Source: Streptococcus mitis SK597
Lineage (GTDB): Bacteria; Bacillota; Bacilli; Lactobacillales; Streptococcaceae
Assembly (NCBI RefSeq): GCF_000148545.1
Contig: NZ_AEDV01000012.1
Location: forward strand, 1-46,718
DNA: 46,718 nucleotides
Direction of reading: 5' to 3'
In this document: one piece after another, positions 25,521-35,578 of the stretch
How the letters are laid out: the number at the start of each line of letters is the position of its first letter
Position numbering within the stretch: the first letter of the stretch is position 1
Made by a program: the position numbers and the translations under genes
The notes under the pieces: generated by a model
Seen by the model: the letters and a program-made list of their open reading frames with translations, nothing else
Told to the model about the DNA's origin: nothing
The model's database searches: none

Positions 25521-26969
25521 ATGAGTAGACGTTTTAAAAAATCACGTTCACAGAAAGTGAAGCGAAGTGTTAATATAGTTTTGTTGACTATTTATTTATT
25601 GTTAGTTGGTTTTTTATTGTTCTTAATCTTTAAGTACAATATACTTGCTTTCAGGCACGTTAATATAGTGGTCGCAGTTTTTGCCGTGATGGTTGCTGTG
25701 ACTGCCGCAATATTAATAATTTATAAAAAAGCAGAAAAGTTCACGATTTTCTTTTTGACACTAGCTGTTTTAGTGAGTTCAGTTTCTCTATTTACTCTGC
25801 AGCAATTTGTAGGATTTACAAGTCATATTAATGCAACTTCAAATTATTCAGAGTATTCTCTCAGCGTCGTCGTTTTAAAGGATAGCGATATCAATAATGT
25901 TACCCAATTATCTAGTGTTATGGGGCCAACAGGTACGGATAATGAGAATATTCAAAAGCTAATCGCTGATATTAAGACGAGTCAAAATAAGGAATTGACA
26001 GTTGAAGAAAGCAGCTCCTATCTTGCAGCCTATAAGAGTTTATTGGCTGGAGATACGAAAGCGATTATCTTAAACAGTGTCTTTGAAAACATTATCGAAT
26101 CGGAATATCCTGACTATGCTTCAAAAATTAAGAAAATCTATACCAAAGAATTAACCAAGACGGTTGAAACTCCAAAAGATGTCAAAGGTGACAGTTTCAA
26201 CGTTTATATCAGCGGAATTGATACTTACGGTCCAATCAGTTCAGTTTCTCGTTCGGATGTCAATATCATTATGACAGTGAATCGCGAAACTAAAAAAATT
26301 CTCTTGACAACAACCCCTCGTGATTCCTATGTTCCAATTGCAGATGGTGGCAACAACCAAAAAGATAAGTTAACCCATGCAGGGATTTATGGTGTAGATG
26401 CTTCCATTCACACACTGGAAAATCTCTACGGCATTGACTTAAACTACTACGCTCGTTTGAATTTCACCTCTTTCTTGAAATTGATTGATCTCCTTGGTGG
26501 AGTCGATGTCTATAATGATCAGGAGTTTAATGCACATACAAATAATGGAAAAAATTATCCAGTAGGTACATTACATTTGGATTCGAAAGACGCTCTTGGA
26601 TTTGTGCGTGAGCGCTATTCTCTGGCAGATGGAGACCGGGATCGTGGTCGTAACCAGCAAAAGGTCATTGTCGCTATTTTGCAAAAATTAACCTCTACAG
26701 AAGCTTTGAAAAATTATGACAGTATTATAAAAGGGCTGCAAGATTCGATTCAAACCAATATGCCGCTTGAAACCATGATGAATTTGGTCAATGCCCAACT
26801 TGAGAGTGGTGGAACTTATAAGATCAATTCGCAAGATCTTAAAGGAACAGGGCGTATGGATTTACCGTCTTACGCCATGCCTGAGAGTAATCTTTACATG
26901 ATGGAGATAAGTGACAGCAGTTTAGAGTCAGTCAAGGCTGCGATCAATGATGTGTTGGAAGGAAAATAA
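25521..26969 (+). CDS. wzg: LytR-CpsA-Psr family protein Wzg (CpsA)
   Basis: The 482-residue membrane protein attaches capsular polysaccharide to the cell wall. I start it at ATG 25521 ([17 protein letters not shown]), because AGGTG lies at proper distance and streptococcal CpsA begins this way. A GTG nine bases earlier is less likely. Three helices follow (about 17-40, 46-65 and 72-92), then the accessory domain (about 100-215) and the LCP domain (about 225-370), with conserved [21 protein letters not shown] and [18 protein letters not shown]. It is the first gene of the polysaccharide operon. Confidence 0.95.
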   Translation: MSRRFKKSRSQKVKRSVNIVLLTIYLLLVGFLLFLIFKYNILAFRHVNIVVAVFAVMVAVTAAILIIYKKAEKFTIFFLTLAVLVSSVSLFTLQQFVGFTSHINATSNYSEYSLSVVVLKDSDINNVTQLSSVMGPTGTDNENIQKLIADIKTSQNKELTVEESSSYLAAYKSLLAGDTKAIILNSVFENIIESEYPDYASKIKKIYTKELTKTVETPKDVKGDSFNVYISGIDTYGPISSVSRSDVNIIMTVNRETKKILLTTTPRDSYVPIADGGNNQKDKLTHAGIYGVDASIHTLENLYGIDLNYYARLNFTSFLKLIDLLGGVDVYNDQEFNAHTNNGKNYPVGTLHLDSKDALGFVRERYSLADGDRDRGRNQQKVIVAILQKLTSTEALKNYDSIIKGLQDSIQTNMPLETMMNLVNAQLESGGTYKINSQDLKGTGRMDLPSYAMPESNLYMMEISDSSLESVKAAINDVLEGK

Positions 26970-26975
26970 AACAAA

Positions 26976-27707
26976 ATGATTGATATTCATTCGCATATTG
27001 TATTTGGTGTGGATGATGGTCCTAAAACGAAGCAAGAAAGCAAGGCGCTTTTGACAGAAGCTTATAGGCAAGGGGTAAGGACTATTGTATCGACATCGCA
27101 TAGACGAAAAGGAATGTTTGAAACTCCTGAGGAGACAATAGCAACAAATTTCCAAGAAGTGAAGGAGCTAGCCAAGGAAGTGGCTCCAGACTTGACCATT
27201 CTCTATGGAGCAGAGATTTATTATACCCATGATGTGCTTGAAAAGTTAGAGAAGCAGGTGATTCCAAGTCTTAATGGGACACGCTATGCTCTTATTGAGT
27301 TTAGTATGGCTACCCCTTACAGGGAAATCCATACTGCCTTGAGCAATGTTCTCATGCTTGGAATAACGCCTGTAGTTGCCCACATTGAACGTTATCATGA
27401 ATTAGAAAATAACGAAAAACGGGTAAAAGAGTTGATTGATATGGGTTGCTACACTCAAATCAATAGTTCAAGCATTTTAAAACCAAAGTTATTTGGGGAT
27501 AAATATAAATTTATGAAGAAACGAGCTCGCTATTTTCTAGAGCGTGACTTGGTTCATTTTGTTGCTAGTGATATGCACAATTTAGACCAAAGGCCGCCTT
27601 ATATGAAAGAAGCTTATGAGAACGTCTCAAAACAATACGGTGAAAGAAAGGCGAGAGAATTATTTATTGAAAATCCTCGCTTCATCTTAGCTGATCAAAT
27701 TATTTAG
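26976..27707 (+). CDS. wzh: Tyrosine-protein phosphatase Wzh (CpsB)
   Basis: The 243-residue manganese-dependent phosphatase of the PHP superfamily dephosphorylates Wze and so tunes chain assembly. It begins [18 protein letters not shown] with the metal-binding HxH pair (His5 and His7). Other metal ligands are visible in TSHRRKG (about 41-47), GAEIYY (about 78-83), AHIERYHE (about 135-142) and [10 protein letters not shown] (about 197-206). Length is that of pneumococcal CpsB. It begins six bases after the wzg stop, so translation is linked. Confidence 0.95.
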   Translation: MIDIHSHIVFGVDDGPKTKQESKALLTEAYRQGVRTIVSTSHRRKGMFETPEETIATNFQEVKELAKEVAPDLTILYGAEIYYTHDVLEKLEKQVIPSLNGTRYALIEFSMATPYREIHTALSNVLMLGITPVVAHIERYHELENNEKRVKELIDMGCYTQINSSSILKPKLFGDKYKFMKKRARYFLERDLVHFVASDMHNLDQRPPYMKEAYENVSKQYGERKARELFIENPRFILADQII

Positions 27708-27715
27708 GAGTTGAC

Positions 27716-28408
27716 ATGAAAGAAAATAAAGAAATTATGATTGATGTTTTTCAATTGTTTAAAGTCCTTTGGAAGAAGAAAATCGCTATTATCCTAACTG
27801 CGATTGTAGCAGCTGTCATCGCTTTTGGTGTAAGTAGTTTTGTACTGACACCTGAGTATTCTAGTACGACACGTATTTATGTGGTCAATCGAAATCAATC
27901 GGAAAAAGCAGGGTTGACGAACCAGGATTTGCAGGCTGGAACCTATCTGGTAAAAGACTATAAGGAAATCATCCTTTCTCAAGATGTACTGGAGAAAGTC
28001 ATTTCAAATCTTAAACTAGAGAAAACAGTTAGGGAATTAAGCAAGAAGATTCAGGTAACAGTACCTGTGGATACTCGTATCGTATCAATTACTGTAAAAA
28101 ATGCACAACCAGAAGAAGCGAGTCGTATTGCAAATGCTCTTCGTGAAGTGGCTGCTGAAAAAATCATTTCTGTAACTCGTGTGTCTGATGTGACAACATT
28201 GGAGGAAGCAAGGCCGGCATTAAGTCCTTCATCACCTAATATTCGTCGTAATACTTTGCTTGCTTTCCTAGCAGGTGGAGTAGTGATGGTTGTTTCTATC
28301 TTATTGTTTGAATTATTAGATGATCGTGTTAAACGACCAGAAGACGTGGAAGAAGTAATGCAGATTGCACTTCTAGGGATTGTTCCAGATTTGAATAAGT
28401 TAAAGTAA
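27716..28408 (+). CDS. wzd: Polysaccharide co-polymerase Wzd (CpsC)
   Basis: The 230-residue membrane protein of the Wzz/polysaccharide co-polymerase 2b group controls chain length and activates Wze. It has two helices (about 22-42 and 180-202) enclosing an extracellular loop rich in charged helices. The C-terminal cytoplasmic tail ([17 protein letters not shown]) docks and activates the kinase. The [12 protein letters not shown] stretch near residue 45 and the proline-containing PSSPNIRRN before helix 2 are family features. AGGAG precedes the ATG. It lies between wzh and wze, as always in these loci. Confidence 0.94.
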   Translation: MKENKEIMIDVFQLFKVLWKKKIAIILTAIVAAVIAFGVSSFVLTPEYSSTTRIYVVNRNQSEKAGLTNQDLQAGTYLVKDYKEIILSQDVLEKVISNLKLEKTVRELSKKIQVTVPVDTRIVSITVKNAQPEEASRIANALREVAAEKIISVTRVSDVTTLEEARPALSPSSPNIRRNTLLAFLAGGVVMVVSILLFELLDDRVKRPEDVEEVMQIALLGIVPDLNKLK

Positions 28409-28418
28409 GGGAGAAAAC

Positions 28419-29132
28419 ATGCCAACATTAGAAATCGCACAAAAGCATTTGAATTTTGCCAAAAAAGCTGAAGAACACTATAATGCTTTGCGCACCAATA
28501 TTCAATTAAGTGGTGATAATCTGAAAGTTCTTTCCATCTCGTCTGTTAAATCTGGTGAGGGGAAATCGACAACATCAATAAATATTGCTTGGGCCTTTGC
28601 GCGTGCAGGCTATAAAACTTTATTGGTGGATGCAGATATTCGGAATTCTGTCATGTCAGGAGTCTTTAAATCAAGAGAAAAAATTACTGGCCTAACGGAT
28701 TTTCTGGCAGGTACTACTGACCTTTCTCATGGACTTTGTGATACCAATATTGAAAATTTATTTGTTATTCAAGCAGGACCTGTATCTCCTAACCCAACAG
28801 CACTTTTACAGAGTGAAAACTTTGCCACTATGATTGATACCTTGCGTAAGTATTTTGACTATGTCATTGTGGATACTGCACCGATTGGGATGGTGATTGA
28901 CGCTGCGATTATTACACAAAAATGTGATGCTTCTATCTTGGTAACGGCAACTGGAGAGACAAAACGACGTGATGTCTTAAAGGCTAAAGAACAGTTAGAA
29001 CAAACAGGAACTCCATTTTTAGGTGTAGTTCTAAATAAATTTAACATAGAAGTTGGAAAATATGGAGCTTACGGTGGTTATGGAGCTTATGGAGCTTATG
29101 GTTCTTATGGAAATTATGGAAAAAAGAAGTAG
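28419..29132 (+). CDS. wze: Tyrosine kinase Wze (CpsD)
   Basis: The 237-residue BY-kinase, activated by Wzd, is needed for high-molecular-weight capsule. Walker A is SVKSGEGKSTTS (about 43-54), Walker A' is LLVDADIR (about 73-80) and Walker B is YVIVDTAPIG (about 148-157). The C-terminus is a repeated Y-G-x tail with seven tyrosines between about residues 214 and 234, the autophosphorylation cluster. Tail length varies among strains by repeat expansion. GGGAGAAAAC precedes the ATG. It starts ten bases after wzd. The next gene has a separate AGGAGG. Confidence 0.95.
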   Translation: MPTLEIAQKHLNFAKKAEEHYNALRTNIQLSGDNLKVLSISSVKSGEGKSTTSINIAWAFARAGYKTLLVDADIRNSVMSGVFKSREKITGLTDFLAGTTDLSHGLCDTNIENLFVIQAGPVSPNPTALLQSENFATMIDTLRKYFDYVIVDTAPIGMVIDAAIITQKCDASILVTATGETKRRDVLKAKEQLEQTGTPFLGVVLNKFNIEVGKYGAYGGYGAYGAYGSYGNYGKKK

Positions 29133-29155
29133 GTAGAGTTAGCTAGGAGGTAGTT

Positions 29156-30505
29156 TTGGGAGAAGTATCAAATATTCGAAAATTAGAGATTCTCATAATA
29201 CAACTGTTTCCGATTTATCTGTTATCGTTTGTATTAGCTAGTCATGAACTTCTGGCATTTCTGATGGTGATTCACACTATTTCTTACTACATCAGTGCAT
29301 ATAGTAAAAATTTCAAATATCGGAGCCTTGCAGAGGAATGTATACAAACATTAAAATATATACTGGTTTATCTTTTCTTATCCTGTATAGTTTTTCCGAT
29401 TTTAGAACCCAATATACCTTATTTATCGTTAATCAATCTATTATGCATTGTGGCTGTAAATTCAATTATGCTAATGGTTGTTAATATTTGGATTCGTAAG
29501 GTTTGGAAGTTCTTATCTCGCAAAAAAAAATATACTCAGCGAATCTTACTAGTGACTACACGTGCACGAGTTGAGAGAGTACTGAAGCAAGTTTCTACTT
29601 ATGAGTATGGCTATGTTTCAGCTGTTTGTATTGTAGATGATGAGCGTTTTGAATCGTCTAATTTTACAATCGTTACGCTGGATAACCTAGTAACTTATGC
29701 TACGAGATCAGTAGTAGATCAAGTGGTGATTAATCTTCCAAGCGAGAACTTTTTGATTGCAGACTTTGTTTCTCGATTTGAAACAATGGGCTTACCAGTA
29801 GCTGTCAATATAACGGCTTTAGATTTTATAACCAATAGTGAAAAAGCGATTCAACGATTTGGGAATTCTAGTGTCGTCAATTTCTCAACAACCTTTTATC
29901 GTTCAAGTGATATTGCTCTTAAACGTGTTATAGATATTATTGGCTCTTTGGTTGGTCTGATTATTTGTGGTCTGGTGTCTATTTTTCTTGTTCCTCTGAT
30001 AAAAAGAGATGGAGGCCCTGCTATTTTTGTCCAAGATAGGGTTGGTAGAAATGGACGAGTATTTAAATTTTATAAATTCCGTTCTATGAGAGTAGATGCG
30101 GAGGAAATCAAGAAGGAATTGATGAGCCAGAACCAGATGCAGGGTGGAATGTTTAAGATTGAAAATGATCCACGTGTGACAAAGATTGGTCACTTTATTA
30201 GAAAGACGAGTCTAGATGAATTGCCACAATTTTGGAATGTTCTAAAAGGTGATATGAGTTTAGTTGGTACTAGACCGCCAACCTTAGATGAGTATATGAC
30301 GTATACACCGGAACAAAAACGTCGTCTAAGTTTTAAACCTGGCATAACAGGACTTTGGCAGATTAGTGGTAGAAGTAATATTACAAACTTCGATGATGTA
30401 GTAAAATTAGATGTTGCTTATTTAGATGGCTGGACAATATGGAAAGATATTGAGATTTTATTGAAGACAATAAAAGTTGTAGTAATGAAAGATGGAGCAA
30501 AATAA
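29156..30505 (+). CDS. Initiating sugar-phosphate transferase (WchA/CpsE-family)
   Basis: The 449-residue polyprenyl-phosphate hexose-1-phosphate transferase loads the first sugar on undecaprenyl phosphate. The start is TTG at 29156, five bases after AGGAGG. Four N-terminal helices (about 10-115), a CoA-binding-like domain (about 125-230), one more helix (about 262-285) and the catalytic bac_transf domain follow, with KFYKFRSMRVDAE (about 300-312), FIRKTSLDELPQFWNVLKGD (about 345-364), SLVGTRPPT and KPGITGLWQISGRS. The C-terminal half is very like WchA (glucose-1-phosphate) of pneumococcus; the N-terminal half is less so. WcjG (galactose-type) is the alternative, so the first sugar is probably Glc or Gal. 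The catalytic motifs look intact. Confidence 0.9.
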   Translation: MGEVSNIRKLEILIIQLFPIYLLSFVLASHELLAFLMVIHTISYYISAYSKNFKYRSLAEECIQTLKYILVYLFLSCIVFPILEPNIPYLSLINLLCIVAVNSIMLMVVNIWIRKVWKFLSRKKKYTQRILLVTTRARVERVLKQVSTYEYGYVSAVCIVDDERFESSNFTIVTLDNLVTYATRSVVDQVVINLPSENFLIADFVSRFETMGLPVAVNITALDFITNSEKAIQRFGNSSVVNFSTTFYRSSDIALKRVIDIIGSLVGLIICGLVSIFLVPLIKRDGGPAIFVQDRVGRNGRVFKFYKFRSMRVDAEEIKKELMSQNQMQGGMFKIENDPRVTKIGHFIRKTSLDELPQFWNVLKGDMSLVGTRPPTLDEYMTYTPEQKRRLSFKPGITGLWQISGRSNITNFDDVVKLDVAYLDGWTIWKDIEILLKTIKVVVMKDGAK

Positions 30506-30512
30506 ATAGAAA

Positions 30513-31304
30513 ATGTCAGTGATAAAAATAATCGTAGCCACGCATAAACAATTTGTCATGCCTCAGGATAAAGAACTTTATCTCCCAATTCATGTGGGAT
30601 GTGAGGGTAAAAAAGATTTAGGTTTTCAAGGAGATAATGCTGGAGACAATATTTCCGTTTTAAATCCGTATTATTGTGAGCTTACCGGTCTCTATTGGGC
30701 ATGGAAAAATTTAGAGTGCGACTATTTAGGTTTGGTACACTATCGTCGTTATTTTACTAAGAAGGCTGTAGCCTATAAGGATTCAATAAATATAGATGCG
30801 GTTATTTTAGATAAAGATGATGTTGAGAAAATGTTAGAAGTTTCAAATGTTATCGTTCCTAAAAAAAGAAAGTACTATATTGAAACTCTATATTCTCACT
30901 ATGCTCACACCTTGGATAGTAGCCATTTAGATCTAGCTGGGAAAATGATTGAACAGAAAACTCCTGAATATCTGGCAAGTTTTGATAAGGTGATGAAGCA
31001 GAGAAGCGGCTATATGTTCAATATGTTTATTATGAAAAAGGAACTAGCCGATGATTATTTCACTTGGCTATTTCCAATTTTAGATAGTATGTATGAATGT
31101 ATGGACTTATCAAGTTTAACAGCTTTTGAAGCACGCTTATTTGGTAGAGTAAGCGAACTGCTATTTAATGTATGGTTAGTGAAAAATAACTTGACTCCTA
31201 CGGAAGCACATTTTATGTATATGGAAAAAGTAAATCTATTTAAAAAAGGTTTATCATTCCTACAAGCAAAATTTTTAGGAAAAAAATATGGGAAAAGTTT
31301 TTAG
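30513..31304 (+). CDS. DUF4422 glycosyltransferase (WciB-like)
   Basis: The 263-residue cytoplasmic protein belongs to DUF4422, found in capsule clusters. It opens VIKIIVATHKQFVMP, continues with GDNISVLNPYYCELTGLYWAWKN (in parts) and has LVHYRRYF (about 72-79), which is diagnostic of this group. The pneumococcal relative WciB is linked to addition of galactofuranose, and glf is present downstream, so a galactofuranosyltransferase is a reasonable guess. No strong ribosome-binding site; it starts eight bases after the previous stop. The base composition falls noticeably from here on, marking the serotype-specific part of the operon. Confidence 0.8.
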   Translation: MSVIKIIVATHKQFVMPQDKELYLPIHVGCEGKKDLGFQGDNAGDNISVLNPYYCELTGLYWAWKNLECDYLGLVHYRRYFTKKAVAYKDSINIDAVILDKDDVEKMLEVSNVIVPKKRKYYIETLYSHYAHTLDSSHLDLAGKMIEQKTPEYLASFDKVMKQRSGYMFNMFIMKKELADDYFTWLFPILDSMYECMDLSSLTAFEARLFGRVSELLFNVWLVKNNLTPTEAHFMYMEKVNLFKKGLSFLQAKFLGKKYGKSF

Positions 31305-31313
31305 GTCTTAGAT

Positions 31314-32516
31314 ATGAGTATAAAATTTAAAAAATTAACATTAGCAGAAACACTGAGTTTATTTTCACTGATACTTTTTTTACTTATTTCACTGTTGAAT
31401 ACGACCTTTTATGCCAGATATATATCAGGTGCAATTTATAATGTAGCGATTCTTACTTCAGTTTTCCTTTTAATCGTTAAAGAATTAATAAATAATAAAT
31501 TTGATTTTCAAAAAGCAATATCGTTATTAGGTGTTATAATTGTTTATGCTTTAGTTGGTAGTGTAACAGGTTTTCTATCAACATTAGCTATAAGTATTAT
31601 TTTTATCTTTAGTCTAAGAGACATTTCTTTTAAGTATGTAGCGAGAACTTCTTTTTATATTAGTTTATTTACCTTAATATTTGTTGTTTTGAGCAGTCAA
31701 ATTGGTTTAATTTCCAACTATGTTGAATTTTCAGAAGGAAGGATTCGGCATTATCTGGGGTTTAGATATTCACTGTTTCCATCTACAGTGATGCTGAATA
31801 TTATAGCAAGTTCATTTTTCTTAGCTCAAGATAAGGTAAGCTATAAGCGTTTGTTTTTTTTATTGCTTTCAACAATTTGGATTTTCTATCAAACAGATTC
31901 ACGATTAACTTTTATTAGTTCTTTATTATTACTAGGAATTAACCTTGTAGTGAAATGGTATCCATCAATTTTAAAATCTTCTCGTCTTTTATTAAAAACG
32001 TTTAAATTAACGTATATAGTAAATGCATTCTTAAGTTATTTAATTGCAAAAATGTATCTGAGTTTTTCAAGTCCTTTTTTGAATGAATTGAGTAAGAATA
32101 TCAACCAATTTCTAGGTGGAAGAATCTACTACGCCAATCGTTCATTGAACATTTATGGATATAATCTATTTGGACAAAAGATTAATTGGATTGGGAATGG
32201 TTTGGATATCAATGGACAAAGGGGATTGAGTGAATATTTGTACGTTGATAATCTTTATATCCAAATATTACAACGATATGGATTGTTTGTTTTGGTTATA
32301 CTATTGTTAATTTTTACATTAACTTTACATTATCTTTTGAAGCAAAAACAATATGTATTATCATTGATTCTAATTATATTAAGTTTCCATGCCATGATAG
32401 ACGATTTAATTATAAATCTTCACTATAACATTTTTTTGATTTTGATTGGTACTTTAATGAATCAAAATCAGTCTGCTTTTGAAGAGAATTTACAATTGGA
32501 TAATGGAGAAAAATGA
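31314..32516 (+). CDS. wzy: Polysaccharide repeat-unit polymerase Wzy
   Basis: The 400-residue integral membrane protein has about eleven or twelve hydrophobic segments and a large external loop around residues 255-315 (NQFLGGRIYYANRSLNIYG and GLSEYLYVDNLYIQ in parts). It is the only gene in the operon with the Wzy profile, so it should polymerise the exported repeat units. Wzy proteins share little sequence, so the call rests on topology, on the R-E/D-rich loop and on its being the only candidate. Its stop overlaps the next ATG (ATGA), so it is coupled to the GT2 gene. Linkage specificity cannot be told. Confidence 0.82.
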   Translation: MSIKFKKLTLAETLSLFSLILFLLISLLNTTFYARYISGAIYNVAILTSVFLLIVKELINNKFDFQKAISLLGVIIVYALVGSVTGFLSTLAISIIFIFSLRDISFKYVARTSFYISLFTLIFVVLSSQIGLISNYVEFSEGRIRHYLGFRYSLFPSTVMLNIIASSFFLAQDKVSYKRLFFLLLSTIWIFYQTDSRLTFISSLLLLGINLVVKWYPSILKSSRLLLKTFKLTYIVNAFLSYLIAKMYLSFSSPFLNELSKNINQFLGGRIYYANRSLNIYGYNLFGQKINWIGNGLDINGQRGLSEYLYVDNLYIQILQRYGLFVLVILLLIFTLTLHYLLKQKQYVLSLILIILSFHAMIDDLIINLHYNIFLILIGTLMNQNQSAFEENLQLDNGEK

Positions 32517-33505
32517 CGAAAGTAAGTATTATTATTCCTGTATATAATGTAGAACAATACTTGGATAGATGCCTGTCCTCTGTACTCAATCAAACATATA
32601 AAGATTTAGAAATGATTTTAGTTAATGATGGTTCTACGGATAAATCAGGGACTATTTGTGAAGAGTTTGTTCAAATAGATAAAAGAGCTAAGGTATATCA
32701 TCAGGAAAACAGAGGATTATCTGAAGCACGTAATACTGGGTTAAAATACATGACAGGAGATTTTGTCATGTTTCTTGACTCAGATGATTGGTTGGAACTT
32801 GATGCAGTCGAATTTTTATTGGAACAAGCTAAAATTTACAATGCAGATATGGTTGTAGGAGGTGTTTATAGGACCTCAAAGATTGTGGACCATCAACAAA
32901 ATACCCCTGTTTCGCAAGTATTGACGCAGGAAGAGTATGCTAAACGTTACTTTAAGATTGAAAGTCAGACAATTGAGTATTATGTTTGGAATAAATTGTA
33001 TAAAAGAGAAGTTGTAGAAGATATAGAATTTCCGTCTGGTTTCTTTGCAGAAGATGTTCCAACAATGTTTCGCTACATTCTAAACTCAGACAAGATAGTA
33101 GTTACTGATAAGATTATTTATAATTATTTTATTAATAATTCTGGTTTGACAGCTAAATTTACATCTAAACATTTTGATGTGTTAAAAGGCTGGGATTTAG
33201 TATGTCAGTATGCGACTGAAAGTAATAATGATAAATACAAAGAGTGGGCTCAAATTAATCGCTACAGAGCAGATTTGGCACTTTTGACAGAAATAGCCCT
33301 TTCCGTAGATTATAAAAACATTCGCATGTTAAATGAAACTCAAATAAAATCAATGCAATCTAGATTGAAGAAAAACAAGAGAGTCTTGCTACAACAAGCC
33401 ATTCCTCTTAGTCGAAAGATACTGATTATACTCTTCACAACTTCCTATAACATATTTGCGAAAGTGATAAATACTATGATAAGGATAAAAAATTATGGTG
33501 CATAA
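32513..33505 (+). CDS. GT2-family glycosyltransferase
   Basis: The 330-residue GT-A fold inverting transferase has VSIIIPVYNVEQYLDRCLSS at the N-terminus, VNDGSTDKSG (about 39-48), ENRGLSEARNTG (about 66-77) and the metal-binding FLDSDDW (about 87-93). Residues after about 220 are helical with a hydrophobic C-terminal segment that may touch the membrane. It overlaps wzy by four bases and the following gene by eleven bases, so it is made as part of a tightly packed block. Donor and acceptor are not predictable; GT2 enzymes of this kind in capsule loci often transfer Gal, Glc or GalNAc in beta linkage. Confidence 0.9.
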   Translation: MTKVSIIIPVYNVEQYLDRCLSSVLNQTYKDLEMILVNDGSTDKSGTICEEFVQIDKRAKVYHQENRGLSEARNTGLKYMTGDFVMFLDSDDWLELDAVEFLLEQAKIYNADMVVGGVYRTSKIVDHQQNTPVSQVLTQEEYAKRYFKIESQTIEYYVWNKLYKREVVEDIEFPSGFFAEDVPTMFRYILNSDKIVVTDKIIYNYFINNSGLTAKFTSKHFDVLKGWDLVCQYATESNNDKYKEWAQINRYRADLALLTEIALSVDYKNIRMLNETQIKSMQSRLKKNKRVLLQQAIPLSRKILIILFTTSYNIFAKVINTMIRIKNYGA

Positions 33506-34433
33506 GCATGCATATTTAATTTTAGCTCACAGCCAATTTAATCAGCTAGCATTTTTGGTTTCTTTATTAGATCATCAAGATAATGATATTTTTATCCATA
33601 TTGATAAGAAATCAAATATTGATGATTATTTTTTGGATATAATTAAATCCAGTGCAAAGCACTCTCAAGTTTATTTTACAGAAAGAGTTTCAGTGAGTTG
33701 GGGAGGATATTCCCAAATTGAAGCTGAAATGATTTTATTTAAAGCAGCGTCTAAAAGAGAATCTTACTATTTTTATCATTTAATAAGTGGGGTAGATTTA
33801 CCGTTACTTTCTCAGCAGAGAATTCATAATTTTTTTGACGATTATAAAGACTATTCATTTCTTACTTTTATGAATATAGAGGATAATGGTGAAGATATAA
33901 ATAGATTTAAATATTATCATCTTTTTGAAAGCTTCACATATCGAACTTTACCAGGTGCAGTTGGCAAACTTGCATTCAAGATTTATCGTAATTTAGAAGT
34001 AGGGATTCAAAAACTATTTAGAATAAATCGTTATACAATATTTAATGTCAATCCGGCAAAAGCTAGTCAGTGGGTTTCACTACCAAATAATATTGTGGAA
34101 ATATTAATCGATAAAGAATCAGATACTGAGAAAATGTTTAGAAAATCTTTTCTTAGTGACGAAATTTTTATACCAATGATTTTAAATAAAGAGTTAAGAA
34201 ACTATAAAGTGTATGATGCATCAATTAATCACGGTTATAAAAAAGAATTTCAAGGAAACTTACGCTATGTTAATTGGTGGGATGGTAAACCTTATACTTG
34301 GACTGACAGTGAGAAAGATTTAAAAGAATTAAGATTAGCTGCCAAAAATGGATATCTGTTTTCAAGAAAGTTTGATATAGAAACCTATCCCAAAATTAAA
34401 GAGCTAATCGTAGAACTAACTAAGGAAATATAA
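33495..34433 (+). CDS. Core-2/I-branching (GT14-like) glycosyltransferase
   Basis: The 312-residue protein opens KHAYLILAHSQFNQLAFLVSLLD then IFIHIDKKSN (about 30-41), the hallmark of the bacterial core-2/I-branching enzyme family. SWGGYSQIEAEMILF (about 72-86), YHLISGVDLPLLSQQRIHNF and SDEIFIPMI (about 233-241) agree with the family. Such enzymes usually transfer GlcNAc or a similar sugar in beta-1,6 linkage. The ATG lies inside the end of the GT2 gene, and its TAA overlaps the next ATG (TAATG). The true donor sugar is unknown. Confidence 0.85.
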   Translation: MVHKHAYLILAHSQFNQLAFLVSLLDHQDNDIFIHIDKKSNIDDYFLDIIKSSAKHSQVYFTERVSVSWGGYSQIEAEMILFKAASKRESYYFYHLISGVDLPLLSQQRIHNFFDDYKDYSFLTFMNIEDNGEDINRFKYYHLFESFTYRTLPGAVGKLAFKIYRNLEVGIQKLFRINRYTIFNVNPAKASQWVSLPNNIVEILIDKESDTEKMFRKSFLSDEIFIPMILNKELRNYKVYDASINHGYKKEFQGNLRYVNWWDGKPYTWTDSEKDLKELRLAAKNGYLFSRKFDIETYPKIKELIVELTKEI

Positions 34434-35578
34434 TGGTCTATAAAATTTTAATGACAGGAATGTCACCTGTTCTTGCTGGTACAGAAACCTTTATCATGAA
34501 TTATTATCGTCATCTTGATTCATCTATTTTTCAAGTTGACTTTATTAAAAGAACTAGAGAACCTATTGTATTTGAAGATGAAATTGTTTCAAAAGGTTCA
34601 AAAGTTTATTATTTACCTCGTAAAGGAAAAAATCCTCTTAAGTATAAGAGGGAATTAAGAGAGTTTTTTGCTACAGAAGGGAAAAAATATGATGCTATTT
34701 GGTATAATGCAATGGCAATTCCAAATCTTGACCTTTTAAAATATGCTAAAAAATATGGGATAAAAACACGAATTATCCATAGTCATAGTTCGATGTTCAA
34801 GGGAAATAAAGTAAGACAAATTTTGCATAATTTGAATAGATCTAAATTGCCAAAAACAGCATCACATTTTTTTGCCTGCTCTGGGATAGCTGCAGACTAT
34901 ATGTTTCCTGATGAAATTCGATCAAGTGCGCAAATTATACAAAATGCTATTGATGTAGAAAACTTTTCTTTTTCAGAAAAAGATAGACTGGATCTAAGAA
35001 CAGAGTTAGGGTGGAATGATTGTAAAGTCATTGGCAATGTCGGTCGACTAGATATCCAAAAAAATCAACCATTTTTAATAGATGTTTTTAATGAAGCTTG
35101 CAAGAAAAATCCTAATCTTCGATTAGTGATAATTGGTAAGGTTGCGGGTGCAAATTCAACTGTAGATTTAATCAAAGAAAAAATAAAATCTTATGGAATT
35201 GAAGATAAAGTTTTGTTGGCAGGAAGTCAGAATGATATGAAGAAATGGTTAAGTTCTCTAGATCTATTCGTTCTGCCTTCAATATTTGAGGGATTACCTC
35301 TATCTGCTGTCGAAGCTCAAGCAAATGGACTACCTGTTTTGGTAAGTGATGCAGTTACGAAAGAATTGAAAATATTAGATTCCATTCGTTACTTATCTCT
35401 AAACGATTCTATTGATGTTTGGGCAAAAAATATTCTTGAGTTAGTAGAAATACCTAGATCAAGTGAACTTGAAATAAAAGAAATGTTTAAGCTAAAAGGA
35501 TTTGAAATTGAAACTCAAGCATTGACTTTACAGAATATACTGTTGGGAGAACCGAATGAAAAAATATCAGATTGTTGA
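34433..35578 (+). CDS. GT4-family glycosyltransferase
   Basis: The 381-residue GT-B fold retaining transferase begins YKILMTGMSPVLAGTETFIM with the Gly-rich acceptor region, then HSHSSMFKGN (about 116-125). The C-terminal donor domain has GNVGRLDIQKNQPFLI (about 202-217) and the E-x7-E motif in PSIFEGLPLSAVEAQANG (about 281-298). It is transcribed in the overlapping block: its start overlaps the preceding stop, and its end overlaps the next gene by 23 bases. Related enzymes in receptor-polysaccharide clusters transfer Gal, GalNAc or GlcNAc in alpha linkage, so the exact sugar is open. Confidence 0.9.
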   Translation: MVYKILMTGMSPVLAGTETFIMNYYRHLDSSIFQVDFIKRTREPIVFEDEIVSKGSKVYYLPRKGKNPLKYKRELREFFATEGKKYDAIWYNAMAIPNLDLLKYAKKYGIKTRIIHSHSSMFKGNKVRQILHNLNRSKLPKTASHFFACSGIAADYMFPDEIRSSAQIIQNAIDVENFSFSEKDRLDLRTELGWNDCKVIGNVGRLDIQKNQPFLIDVFNEACKKNPNLRLVIIGKVAGANSTVDLIKEKIKSYGIEDKVLLAGSQNDMKKWLSSLDLFVLPSIFEGLPLSAVEAQANGLPVLVSDAVTKELKILDSIRYLSLNDSIDVWAKNILELVEIPRSSELEIKEMFKLKGFEIETQALTLQNILLGEPNEKISDC

